A stretch of DNA of 64,000 nucleotides from Branchipolynoe longqiensis. Its lineage: Eukaryota > Annelida > Polychaeta > Phyllodocida > Polynoidae. Positions 27,601-31,098 of this stretch are shown here, in pieces. Every line of letters starts with the position of its first letter. The first letter of the stretch is position 1. The notes under the pieces were generated by a model, which had not been told where the DNA came from, made no database searches, and saw only the letters and a program-made list of their open reading frames with translations. Made by a program: the position numbers and the translations under genes. The stretch is taken from positions 47,251,015-47,315,014 of the forward strand of contig CM059189.1 in assembly GCA_030323885.1 (NCBI GenBank), in the 5' to 3' direction.

Positions 27601-29494
27601 CGTTAGATCAACGGTGTTTGGTGGTGTTTGGTTTGATGTTGGTGGTTGGTTGTTGGTTGTTGGTTTGGTTGTTTTGACTGGATTCTCTAGTTGAGTGACT
27701 CACGCGCGGCCCCCGCGGGAGGGTCGAGGGATGCGTCGGCTATGTTAGTCGTTAGATCAACGGTGTTTTGTTGTGTTTGGTGGTGTTTGGTTGTTGTTGG
27801 TTGGTGGTTTGATGTTGGTTGTTGTTGGTTGGTGGTTTGGTTGTTTTGACTGGATTCTCTAGTTGAGTGACTCACGCGCGGCCCCCGCGGGAGGGTCGAG
27901 GGATGCGTCGGCTACGTTAGTCGTTAGATCTACGGTGTTTTGTTGTCTTTGGTGGTGTTTGGTTGGGTTGTTGTTGGTTTGGTTGTTGGTGGTTTGATTT
28001 TGGTTGTTGGTGGTTTGGTGGTTTTGACTGGATTGTTGTGTTTGGTTTGGTTGTTGTTGGTTTGGTTGTTGGTTTGGTTGTTGTTGGTTTGATGTTGGTT
28101 GTTGGTGGTTTGGTTGTTTTGACTGGATTCTCTAGTTGAGTGCGTCGGCTACATTAGTCGTTAAATCAACGGTGTTTGGTGGTGTTTGGTTTGGTTGTTG
28201 TTGGTTTGGTTGTTTGTTTGATGTTTGTTTGATGTTGGTGGTTGGGTTGGTGGTTTGGTTGTTTTAACTGTATTCTCTAGTTGAGTGACTCACACGCGGC
28301 CCCTGCGGGAGGGTCGAGGGATGCGTCGGCTACGTTAGTCGTTAGATCAACGGTGTTTTGTTGTGTTTGGTGGTGTTTGGTTGGGTTGTTGTTGGTTTGG
28401 TTGTTGGTGGTTGTTTGTTGGTGGTTGTTTGTTGGTGGTTGTTTGTTGGTGGTGGTTTGTTGGTGGTGGTTTGTTGTTGGTGGTTGTTTGTTGTTTAATG
28501 TTTGGATTTATGGTTGCCATGGAAACCAACATTTTTCTGTGATCTAATTTGTTTATATATCAGCTTTGATAAGCTGAGATGATTTGCCATACCAAGAATC
28601 ACCTTGATGTCAGTTTTGATCAGGATCAAACCATTAATAAAGAAACTGCAGTTATGGGCATGATTGTATTACGGTTGCCATGGAAACCAACATTTTTATG
28701 GTTGCCACGGAAACCTACATTTCTCTGTGATCTAATTTATTTATATCAGTTTTGATAAGCTGAGGTGATTTGCCAGACCAAGAAGAACCTTGATGTGACA
28801 TTTCATCGGGATCTGACCATTATTAAAAAAGAGCTACAGTGACTGATATTGTAGGCGGGAGTGGTTGTATTACGGTTGCCATGGAAACCTACATTTTCCT
28901 GTGATCTAATTTTTGTATATCCGTTTTTGATAAGCTGGGGTGATTTGGTATAAGAAGAAGAACCTTGATGTCAAGTTTGATCAGGATCAAACCATTAATA
29001 AAGAAACTGCAGTTGTAGGCATGATTGTATTACAGTTGCCATGGAAACCAACATTTCTCTGTGATCTAATTTTTTTATATCAGTTTTGATAAGCTGAGGT
29101 GATTTGACAGACCAAGAAGAATCTTGATGTGAAATTTCATCAGGATCTGACCATTATTTAAAAATAGCTACAGTTGACTCATATTGTAGGTGGGAGTGAT
29201 TGCATTATGGTTGCCATGGAAACCTACATTTTCCGGTGATCTAATTTTTGTATATCAGTTTTGATAAGCTGGGGTGATTTGGTATATGCAGGGATGAAAG
29301 TGGTCTCCGGGAAAAAAAGCGGAAATGCTGATATTCTCCCATAGGTTTAACATTGTCAGGGAATCGCGGAAAATTCCCGGAAGTCGTGTTTTAAATATAT
29401 TGGTATATGCTGAAAGTGCTGCACCGTTTGAAGCAATTATTAATATTAGTAGTGTAGGCTGATAGTGATGCGGCATCAGCACCATCAAAGAAGA

Positions 29495-29531
<37 letters not shown>

Positions 29532-30461
29532 TAGTATACGCTGATGGTGCTGCGGGATTGAAAAATCCCGGAAATCCGCGGAATCGCGGAGATCTTTCAT
29601 CCCTGTATATGAAGAAGAACCTTGGTATGAAGTTTGATCAAGATAGGATCATTAATAAAGAAACTACAAGGAAATGTTGTTATAATTAGTCTATTTAACA
29701 GCCCTAAATAAGGCACTTCTCTAGTGCATTAGCTAATACAAAAAATCTTAAATTCAAATGCACATATCTCATTCAATTTTTGGAATATCTTAAAAATTCA
29801 AAAAGCATATTGCTTTTGATTCATTGGAGCTTCCAATGAAATTATAATTTGAATGTTTGGAATAATTTGAAAATTTTACTGGGGTACCTACCTACACTGT
29901 AGGTAGGTACCCCAGTAGGCTACAGACAGTACAGTGTGGTATGAAAATGTTGTCCACATTGCTAGTAGTATGGTTTGGCAAATAGCATCCAAAATTGTCC
30001 AAAGTGCAATTAAGAAATTTAATGATATATTACAAATATGTTCAGAAATAAAGTGGTGTCTAATGTAATAAATCGGTAATGACTAATGGGAGTTTCATCG
30101 TTGACGATTCCTCAATAATCAGATCGACTGCTTGCCAGGTATAACCACGTGGCTATGTAAACTTAGCATAATATCGCCCGTTCTGATTACGTGCGGCAAG
30201 ATTTCCATGATTATTGGTAGAAATAAATAAAGTTGCCCTGAAAGGATATAGCTATGGATTACATGTTACGCATCCTATCACAAGTATCAGTAATAGTATA
30301 AAATTCAACCAGTTGTTTGGAAGTTACCAGTCTGTTGAGTTAGTTAGTACTTAGTAACTTACCTGTTTCGCAAGAAAACTCTTCAGCTCGGCGTTGCACT
30401 TCAAGTTGGATTTACAGAGATTTTCCAACGCTGGTGACACATTTAGTCCTAGATTTTCCAT
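511..30461 (-). CDS. MDN1: MDN1 (midasin/Rea1), N-terminal 18 exons, 3' end off window
   Basis: Midasin is a dynein-like AAA+ ATPase that strips assembly factors (Ytm1/WDR12, Rsa4/NLE1) from pre-60S ribosomes in the nucleolus and nucleoplasm. Coding exons on the minus strand: 30363-30461, 18317-18543, 17456-17546, 16541-16683, 15440-15547, 14317-14509, 13149-13355, 10970-11205, 10293-10407, 9170-9336, 8077-8254, 6590-6702, 5430-5581, 4407-4467, 3119-3233, 2732-2816, 1755-1858, 511-647. All have AG/GT borders and matching phases. They total 2,531 nt, about 843 residues of a family that is usually about 5,600. The order follows vertebrate midasin: N-terminal domain (1-290), AAA1 Walker A GPVGCGKT (about 319-326) and Walker B WVLLEDVDYA (387-396), AAA2 Walker A GETGTGKT (659-666) and Walker B WVLLDEIN (810-817). 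The remaining AAA modules, linker, acidic region and MIDAS lie off the left edge. The gene is divergent to IST1. Identification is secure; exon edges are by eye. Confidence 0.97.
677..1006 (-). mobile_element. tRNA-derived SINE family A, full length
   Basis: Read on the minus strand, it begins with a tRNA-like head (A-box-like GGTGGCCTAATTGC, then a degenerate B box) and ends with a TGTTGTTTTACG-type tail. An 11-bp target duplication, ACTAATTATGC, flanks it at 666-676 and 1007-1017. The near copy lies 19-29 nt upstream of MDN1 exon 18. Confidence 0.88.
1755..1858 (-). CDS. MDN1: MDN1 exon 17
   Basis: The acceptor GTTATAG| is followed by GG, completing a Gly codon, and then MEKRSLWESLGVRLTQLRAQ, VKQSQSALAFTFIE. 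This matches LIKEKWEAFGLRLNHAQQQ and LLFAFVE. The donor is GAG|GTCAGT, phase 0. Confidence 0.92.
2732..2816 (-). CDS. MDN1: MDN1 exon 16
   Basis: It encodes GCFSKRKWLDLLKLMEHSQR and then SAIDKFEP. This aligns with the RQKRWHDLLRLMQHVHKSAV insert of midasin AAA2. The acceptor is TTTGTAG| and the donor CCAG|GTATGT, ending one base into a Gly codon. Confidence 0.92.
3119..3233 (-). CDS. MDN1: MDN1 exon 15
   Basis: The acceptor CCTGTAG| leads into FKPVDLRFIFGPVRETFEVL and then CKTFSRKQNLKFLNHIQ, matching YKPVDHKLIW, QTFSKKQNFTFLGHIQ. The donor is CAA|GTAATT. Confidence 0.93.
3370..3657 (+). mobile_element. tRNA-derived SINE family B
   Basis: It begins GTGTTCTCTGGGGCAGAGTG and contains GGTTCGATTACC (B-box-like). 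The body includes CACCGCTGTGTATAACTTAC-type sequence and it ends near an A-rich tail. The same family recurs at 5689-5895, 17190-17330, 49476-49777 and 55507-55790. Confidence 0.82.
3660..3970. repeat. (AATG)n / (GATA)n / (CA)n microsatellites
   Basis: AATG/AAAG repeats (about 3686-3835) and GATA then CA repeats (3914-3968) lie in MDN1 intron 14. A poly-G run is at about 3292-3310. Confidence 0.9.
3985..4240 (+). mobile_element. Dispersed repeat M with (ATTG)n end
   Basis: It begins with a GATTGATTGATTGATGGTTG run and ends in AAAGCTCACAATTATAAAA-type sequence. Further copies lie at about 14990-15250, 16740-17010 and 60840-61003 (inverted). It is probably a SINE or its 3' part, but no clear tRNA-like head is seen. 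Confidence 0.55.
4407..4467 (-). CDS. MDN1: MDN1 exon 14
   Basis: This small 61-nt exon encodes YPLRVINMNQQSDSTDLLG, matching HRLRVVNMNQQSDTADLLG. The acceptor is TTGTTCAG| and the donor GGAGG|GTGAGT. Phases join exon 13 (1 base) and exon 15 (2 bases). Confidence 0.95.
4508..5002. mobile_element. SINE family A tail fragments
   Basis: Three short tails are seen: 4508-4557 (minus), about 4866-4895 (minus) and about 4957-5002 (plus). Between the last two lies the 21-nt inverted copy of MDN1 exon 13 (4928-4948). Confidence 0.6.
4679..4795. repeat. CTGTCTGTCCCC minisatellite
   Basis: Repeats of CTGTCTGTCCCC type, 12-30 bp apart, in MDN1 intron 13. Confidence 0.82.
5430..5581 (-). CDS. MDN1: MDN1 exon 13 (AAA2 Walker A)
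   Basis: It contains VAVCVSHNEPVLLVGETGTG followed by KTSSVQYMAQQM, the AAA2 P-loop, nearly identical to vertebrate midasin. The acceptor is GGCAG| and the donor ATGG|GTGAGT. A 21-nt stretch of this exon (5473-5493, across the P-loop) recurs perfectly in inverted orientation in the adjacent intron at 4928-4948. Confidence 0.97.
5689..5895 (+). mobile_element. SINE family B, 3'-truncated
   Basis: The plus-strand head (GTGGGGTAGTGGTTAGTGTC) and GGTTCGATTCCC B box are clear. The family match ends near GGGAGGTTAAAAAG. Confidence 0.8.
6590..6702 (-). CDS. MDN1: MDN1 exon 12
   Basis: It encodes AEFYWNTYKPNIEI and then FTVGRVSLTKK, matching AEFFCQLYKPEI and LQVGRVRLLRK, the entry to AAA2. The acceptor is TTGAAAG| and the donor AAG|GTAAAT. 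Confidence 0.92.
7657..8029 (+). mobile_element. TIR element E (GGGATGAAAG ends)
   Basis: It opens AGGGATGAAAGTGGTC and closes with a decayed inverse, GATATTTTATCCCT. It contains a poly-C tract (7742-7767) and a central segment shared with the copies at 11262, 29290, 42128 and 56695. No coding frame is seen, so it is non-autonomous. Confidence 0.78.
8077..8254 (-). CDS. MDN1: MDN1 exon 11
   Basis: It encodes DLMKWCSRVAQDYDVTKTA and then VFQEALDCFCACLAKV and AEAIGAKLNVSK. These match LLNWCNRIAH, IFQEALDCFTAML and AEVIGSKLNIS of vertebrate midasin, in the AAA1 lid. The donor is AAG|GTCAGT. Confidence 0.95.
8628..8964 (-). mobile_element. SINE family A with perfect TSD
   Basis: The tRNA-like head at the right end shows GATGGCCGAATGAGTTAGAA (A box) and GGTTCGAACCC (B box). 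The 10-bp duplication AGAACTTTAG is at 8618-8627 and 8965-8974. The copy is inserted into an older dispersed repeat, whose halves flank it at 8320-8617 and 8975-9110. Confidence 0.9.
9170..9336 (-). CDS. MDN1: MDN1 exon 10
   Basis: The acceptor TTGCAG| leads into VIVSRHPQFESVADRLLDVY, matching VLQSRYPSLLAVVDHLLDIY. The exon ends with GKFLTRDGRMIST and two bases of an Arg codon. The donor is CAG|GTATGG. Confidence 0.93.
9682..10010 (-). mobile_element. tRNA-derived SINE family C
   Basis: The minus-strand head is GATGTAGCTCAGGCAGTAGA. The body on the plus strand starts TTTAACGACGCCTCTAGAGC and includes GGACGTCAAACCTATGGTC. I recall this family as widespread in molluscan genomes; that attribution is from memory and not tested here. 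Confidence 0.83.
10030..10262 (-). mobile_element. SINE family A, internally deleted
   Basis: It carries the family A tail (CCCTAGCATCATCTAAGG) and tRNA-like head but lacks about 90 bp of the central body. It lies between a SINE C copy and MDN1 exon 9. Confidence 0.8.
10293..10407 (-). CDS. MDN1: MDN1 exon 9
   Basis: The acceptor CACCTGCAG| leads into LHGAGAALYKQHSAGADILE, RMWTLLSVEPMSCEEVRH. This aligns with the segment between AAA1 sensor 1 and the helical lid in vertebrate midasin (KYWTKIHLDNLDKRELNEV). The donor is CAC|GTAAGG. Confidence 0.88.
10483..10679. mobile_element. Short TIR element (TACAGTCAAACCTC)
   Basis: It opens TACAGTCAAACCTCTCTAAA and closes CAAGATTTTACTGTA, an imperfect inverted pair. 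The interior GGTGGTCGATTTAGGGAG-type sequence has no coding frame. A right-end fragment of the same type lies at 12416-12440, at the end of the 39-bp array. Confidence 0.7.
10970..11205 (-). CDS. MDN1: MDN1 exon 8 (AAA1 Walker B)
   Basis: It encodes YRCTDVPGDFVWQPGSL and then the Walker B strand WVLLEDVDYAPMDVISVLLP. This is AAA1; the acidic pair E-D is preserved. The exon ends PGFRLFATQ plus a split Arg codon. The donor is CAGAG|GTGGGT. Confidence 0.96.
11262..11562 (+). mobile_element. TIR element E, end-degraded
   Basis: It shares the central CACTGTCAGGGAATC and GGAAGTCAGGTTCCAAC parts with other E copies. The left terminus is missing and the right terminus runs into the 39-bp tandem array. 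Confidence 0.7.
11565..12415. repeat. 39-bp / 78-bp tandem array in MDN1 intron 7
   Basis: About 21 units of 39 bp alternate in two types (CACATAACTGGCAAACTG versus CATGTAGTGGGCACACTG), giving a 78-bp higher-order period. Because 39 is divisible by three, long open frames run through it on the minus strand; they are not genes. The array sits between a degraded E element and a TIR-element end. Confidence 0.93.
12762..13104 (-). mobile_element. SINE family A
   Basis: Full-length minus-strand copy with tail TTTTACGTCCTGGCAACA and a head ending near 13100. It is flanked by an 11-bp duplication with one mismatch, TTTAACACAAA / TTTAACACGAA (12751-12761, 13105-13115). It ends about 45 nt before the MDN1 exon 7 donor. 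Confidence 0.85.
13149..13355 (-). CDS. MDN1: MDN1 exon 7 (AAA1 Walker A)
   Basis: Its 69 codons contain the AAA1 P-loop GPVGCGKTALVEHLA and the following KVQLGDQTDSK, identical to vertebrate midasin at that stretch. The acceptor is TTTGCAG| and the donor AAG|GTATGT, both phase 0. A SINE A copy ends about 45 nt beyond the donor. Confidence 0.96.
13865..14275. repeat. 61-bp tandem array in MDN1 intron 6
   Basis: About six to seven AT-rich units contain AAACTATACAGCCTATAAAT and CATATCCAACTACCATTAAT, spaced 61 bp apart. Confidence 0.9.
14317..14509 (-). CDS. MDN1: MDN1 exon 6
   Basis: This 193-nt exon includes the conserved string SDLSSKVVSVCGVLLPRV, matching SDLSPRVTAVCGVVLPG of vertebrate midasin. 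The acceptor is TGTGTAG| and the donor CAG|GTAAGT, phase 0. A 61-bp tandem array ends about 40 nt into the following intron. Confidence 0.93.
15440..15547 (-). CDS. MDN1: MDN1 exon 5
   Basis: The acceptor TTCTACAG| is followed by G, completing the Trp codon, and then FAAESVVRLVDMSSRQADAF. This aligns with the vertebrate segment after RWYTANCLALV. The donor is CAG|GTGAGA and the exon ends with two bases of an Arg codon. Confidence 0.9.
15638..15770 (+). mobile_element. TIR element E, left end
   Basis: The left terminus GGATGAAAGTGGTCTCTGGC and first part of E remain. The match ends near 15770, where an H-like fragment begins. Confidence 0.6.
16208..16510 (-). mobile_element. SINE family A next to (GATA)n
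   Basis: Minus-strand family A copy whose tail abuts a (GATA)n microsatellite (16164-16207), a common configuration for simple-repeat SINE tails. The head ends about 30 nt beyond the MDN1 exon 4 donor. Confidence 0.82.
16541..16683 (-). CDS. MDN1: MDN1 exon 4
   Basis: It encodes KKKMAPSEKHLLQAVCVLV and then LLRDCWDWADLITF, matching the FRELWDWSVCVPLL region of vertebrate midasin. It begins in phase 0, ends with two bases of a Trp codon, and has donor ATG|GTGACA. Confidence 0.9.
17190..17330 (+). mobile_element. SINE family B, 3' part
   Basis: Only the 3' body remains: the gaggttaaaa-type motif, the tctaatgatgaaaacaagac motif and the cttatccatgacaggcag end. Confidence 0.65.
17456..17546 (-). 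CDS. MDN1: MDN1 exon 3
   Basis: This 91-nt exon has acceptor TTAAAG| and donor CAG|GTCAGT. Its first base completes the split AGG codon from exon 2. It encodes FASEYIPKHEPFYRASPSG and then a Lys/Pro-rich end. It is the least conserved part of the N-terminal domain and is supported mainly by phase and position. Confidence 0.8.
17578..17872 (-). mobile_element. SINE family A
   Basis: Minus-strand copy beginning GTTGGGGTTTTACGTTCTAG and ending in the tRNA-like head CACCGTGCCCAGT. It lies in MDN1 intron 2, between exon 3 and the TAGATA element at 17904. Confidence 0.82.
17904..18311. mobile_element. TIR element 'TAGATA' at MDN1 exon 2 donor
   Basis: TAGATAAAAGAT at the left and its exact inverse at the right bound 408 bp. 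CTCACCTGC flanks both sides (17895-17903, 18312-18320), a 9-bp duplication that on the minus strand is the exon 2 donor GCAGGTGAG. Related ends occur at about 31788, 33160-33181 and 41491. A 9-bp duplication would fit Mutator-like or Merlin elements; this is inference. Confidence 0.82.
18317..18543 (-). CDS. MDN1: MDN1 exon 2
   Basis: The acceptor CACACAG precedes IWSPRDRSVLLDAL, which matches VWTPQDRQCVLSTL of vertebrate midasin and continues the exon 1 frame. The donor is CAG|GTGAGT. The T at intron position +6 is the first base of a TIR element whose 9-bp target duplication copies this donor (see findings). Confidence 0.92.
18583..18622. repeat. (CA)n(TA)n(CA)n microsatellite
   Basis: ACACACACA, then (TA)n, then (CA)n, 40 nt upstream of the MDN1 exon 2 acceptor on the minus strand. 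Confidence 0.9.
18623..23743. other. MDN1 intron 1, unique AT-rich part
   Basis: No exon-like open frame with splice borders is evident. There is a direct repeat of GTAGAGACTTGCAAATC context (about 19980 and 21155) and a 201-bp duplication at 22330. Otherwise I see nothing specific. Confidence 0.6.
22330..22650. repeat. Tandem duplication, about 201 bp
   Basis: Two diverged direct copies each contain GAGTGAAT, ATGGTTCTAAATAACAGAA and TTTACA followed by CGCAATAACGCC-like words. They lie in MDN1 intron 1. Confidence 0.7.
23744..23892 (+). mobile_element. SINE family A, 5' half
   Basis: Plus-strand tRNA-like head (GATGGCCGAATGAGTTAGAG and GAGTTCGAATCC) followed by the first part of the body, truncated at the body centre. 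The flanks at about 23390-23600 and 23935-24180 are diverged copies of one another. Confidence 0.8.
25465..26340. repeat. About 360-bp direct repeats, AT-rich
   Basis: GAGATTAATTAGTTAATTTG and GGGATACAGCA recur about 360 bp apart (25465 and 25824 starts), with a third partial unit from about 26180. They form the spacer between the inner inverted arms. Confidence 0.8.
27000..28500 (+). repeat. Tandem array with GT-only linkers
   Basis: Eight to nine units of roughly 90-196 bp have a conserved core (CTAGTTGAGTGACTCACGCG, CCCCCGCGGGAGGGTCGAGG, TCGTTAGATCAACGGTG). It is followed by linkers made almost wholly of G and T on the plus strand. The linkers vary in length; the cores are conserved. Confidence 0.9.
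28505..29270 (+). repeat. Tandem array carrying X-box-like palindromes
   Basis: About five units of 160-175 bp each contain GTTGCCATGGAAAC, TGTGATCTAATTT and GATAAGCTGAGGTGATTTG. The palindrome occurs at 28513, 28674, 28701 (one change), 28875, 29035 and 29210. By consensus GTTGCCATGGAAAC is one base from the RFX X-box GTTGCCATGGCAAC. Confidence 0.88.
29290..29604 (+). mobile_element. TIR element E inserted in the 28.5-29.3 kb tandem array
   Basis: Both ends are intact (AGGGATGAAAG and CTTTCATCCCT). GTATATG flanks both sides (29282-29288 and 29605-29611), a 7-bp duplication. The host sequence continues across the insert. It contains an (AAT)n tract at 29497-29531. Confidence 0.82.
30363..30461 (-). 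CDS. MDN1: MDN1 exon 1 (start codon)
   Basis: The ATG is at 30461-30459. The exon encodes 33 residues, beginning MENLGLNVSPALENL and ending ELKSFLAKQ; the latter aligns with the ELGRFLAKQ end of the same region in vertebrate midasin. The donor is CAG|GTAAGT, phase 0. The exon is followed by an 11.8 kb intron filled with repeats. Confidence 0.9.
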
Positions 30462-30829
30462 TGTTGTTTATGTTGGTATGTCACAGGTGTAATGTCATGC
30501 TGTAGAGTAGTGCAAACACAGTTTTATCCAGAAGTGCTCCTAGATTCGGTGAGTTGTTTTGGTTCCCACACGTGTAGGGCTGAACCATCGCCTGGGAGCA
30601 CTGACTAGTTATCTCTTTTCTGATTGGTTTAAAAGTCATCAATATTATCCTCTCTGCGGGGTAGTCATCTATGCGTCATGTGACGAGCGTAAGATCCTAA
30701 AAATATCACTCGATTCACTCAGCCAGTCCCTTCTCAGCGCTCTTGTTTGTTTTCAAAAGTGATCGTGATGTTTATCTAAGTTTCAGATCACAATTAAAGG
30801 AACTTCGCTTTGTCAGATATACCAGCAAG
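30462..30829. promoter_or_regulatory. Shared divergent MDN1/IST1 promoter interval
   Basis: Only 368 bp separate the MDN1 and IST1 start codons, so both 5' UTRs and core promoters must lie here or overlap. Visible sites are an ACACGTGT E-box (core 30569-30574), the near-palindrome GTCATGTGAC (30675-30684; a CATGTG E-box of the bHLH-Zip/MITF-TFE type by consensus) and ATTGG, the reverse of a CCAAT box, near 30621. No TATA box is evident. Factor assignments are inference from consensus motifs. The interval contains no recognisable SINE or TIR element, unlike its surroundings. Confidence 0.7.
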
Positions 30830-31098
30830 ATGTTTAGCTCCGGTCCAAAGTATCAGCGGTTAACAAGTAATCTGCGATTGTCCATTAACAGACTCAAGTT
30901 GCTGGAAAAGAAGAAAACTGAACTGGCCGTGAAGGCACGGAGAGAGATCTCAGAATACCTGGCAAATGGAAAGGAAGACCGAGCAAGAATCAGAGTGGAG
31001 CATATCATCCGAGAAGACTACCTTGTTGAGGCGATGGAATTAATTGAAATGTACTGTGATCTTCTCCTTGCACGCATGGGGCTGATTCAGACTTCCAA
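30830..31098 (+). CDS. IST1: IST1 exon 1
   Basis: It starts MFSSGPKYQRLTSNLRLSIN and includes NRLKLLEKKKTELAVKARRE and RARIRVEHIIREDYLVEAME, nearly identical to human IST1. The donor is CCAA|GTAAGT; reading through it gives an immediate in-frame TAA. It ends with two bases of a Lys codon. Confidence 0.96.

Larger units (their letters stand above)
24219..29915. repeat. Nested inverted-repeat composite in MDN1 intron 1
   Basis: The outer arms, about 215 bp, are at 24219-24430 and 29695-29895. They begin and end with GGTACCCCAGTAAAATTTTC and its inverse. The inner arms, about 450 bp and by eye some 85% alike, are at about 24450-24895 and 26590-26990. They share CGACAGTGGCGCTCCCGGCG and also terminate at GGGGTACCTAC. 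Between the inner arms lie direct repeats of about 360 bp (25465-26340). The right side also holds the GT-rich array, the X-box array and a later E insertion. No coding frame is seen. Confidence 0.75.

Noticed and set aside
30743..30829. Upstream in-frame extension of IST1
   Set aside because: The frame is open but has no ATG; it begins at TTG. The ATG at 30830 matches the IST1 family N terminus.
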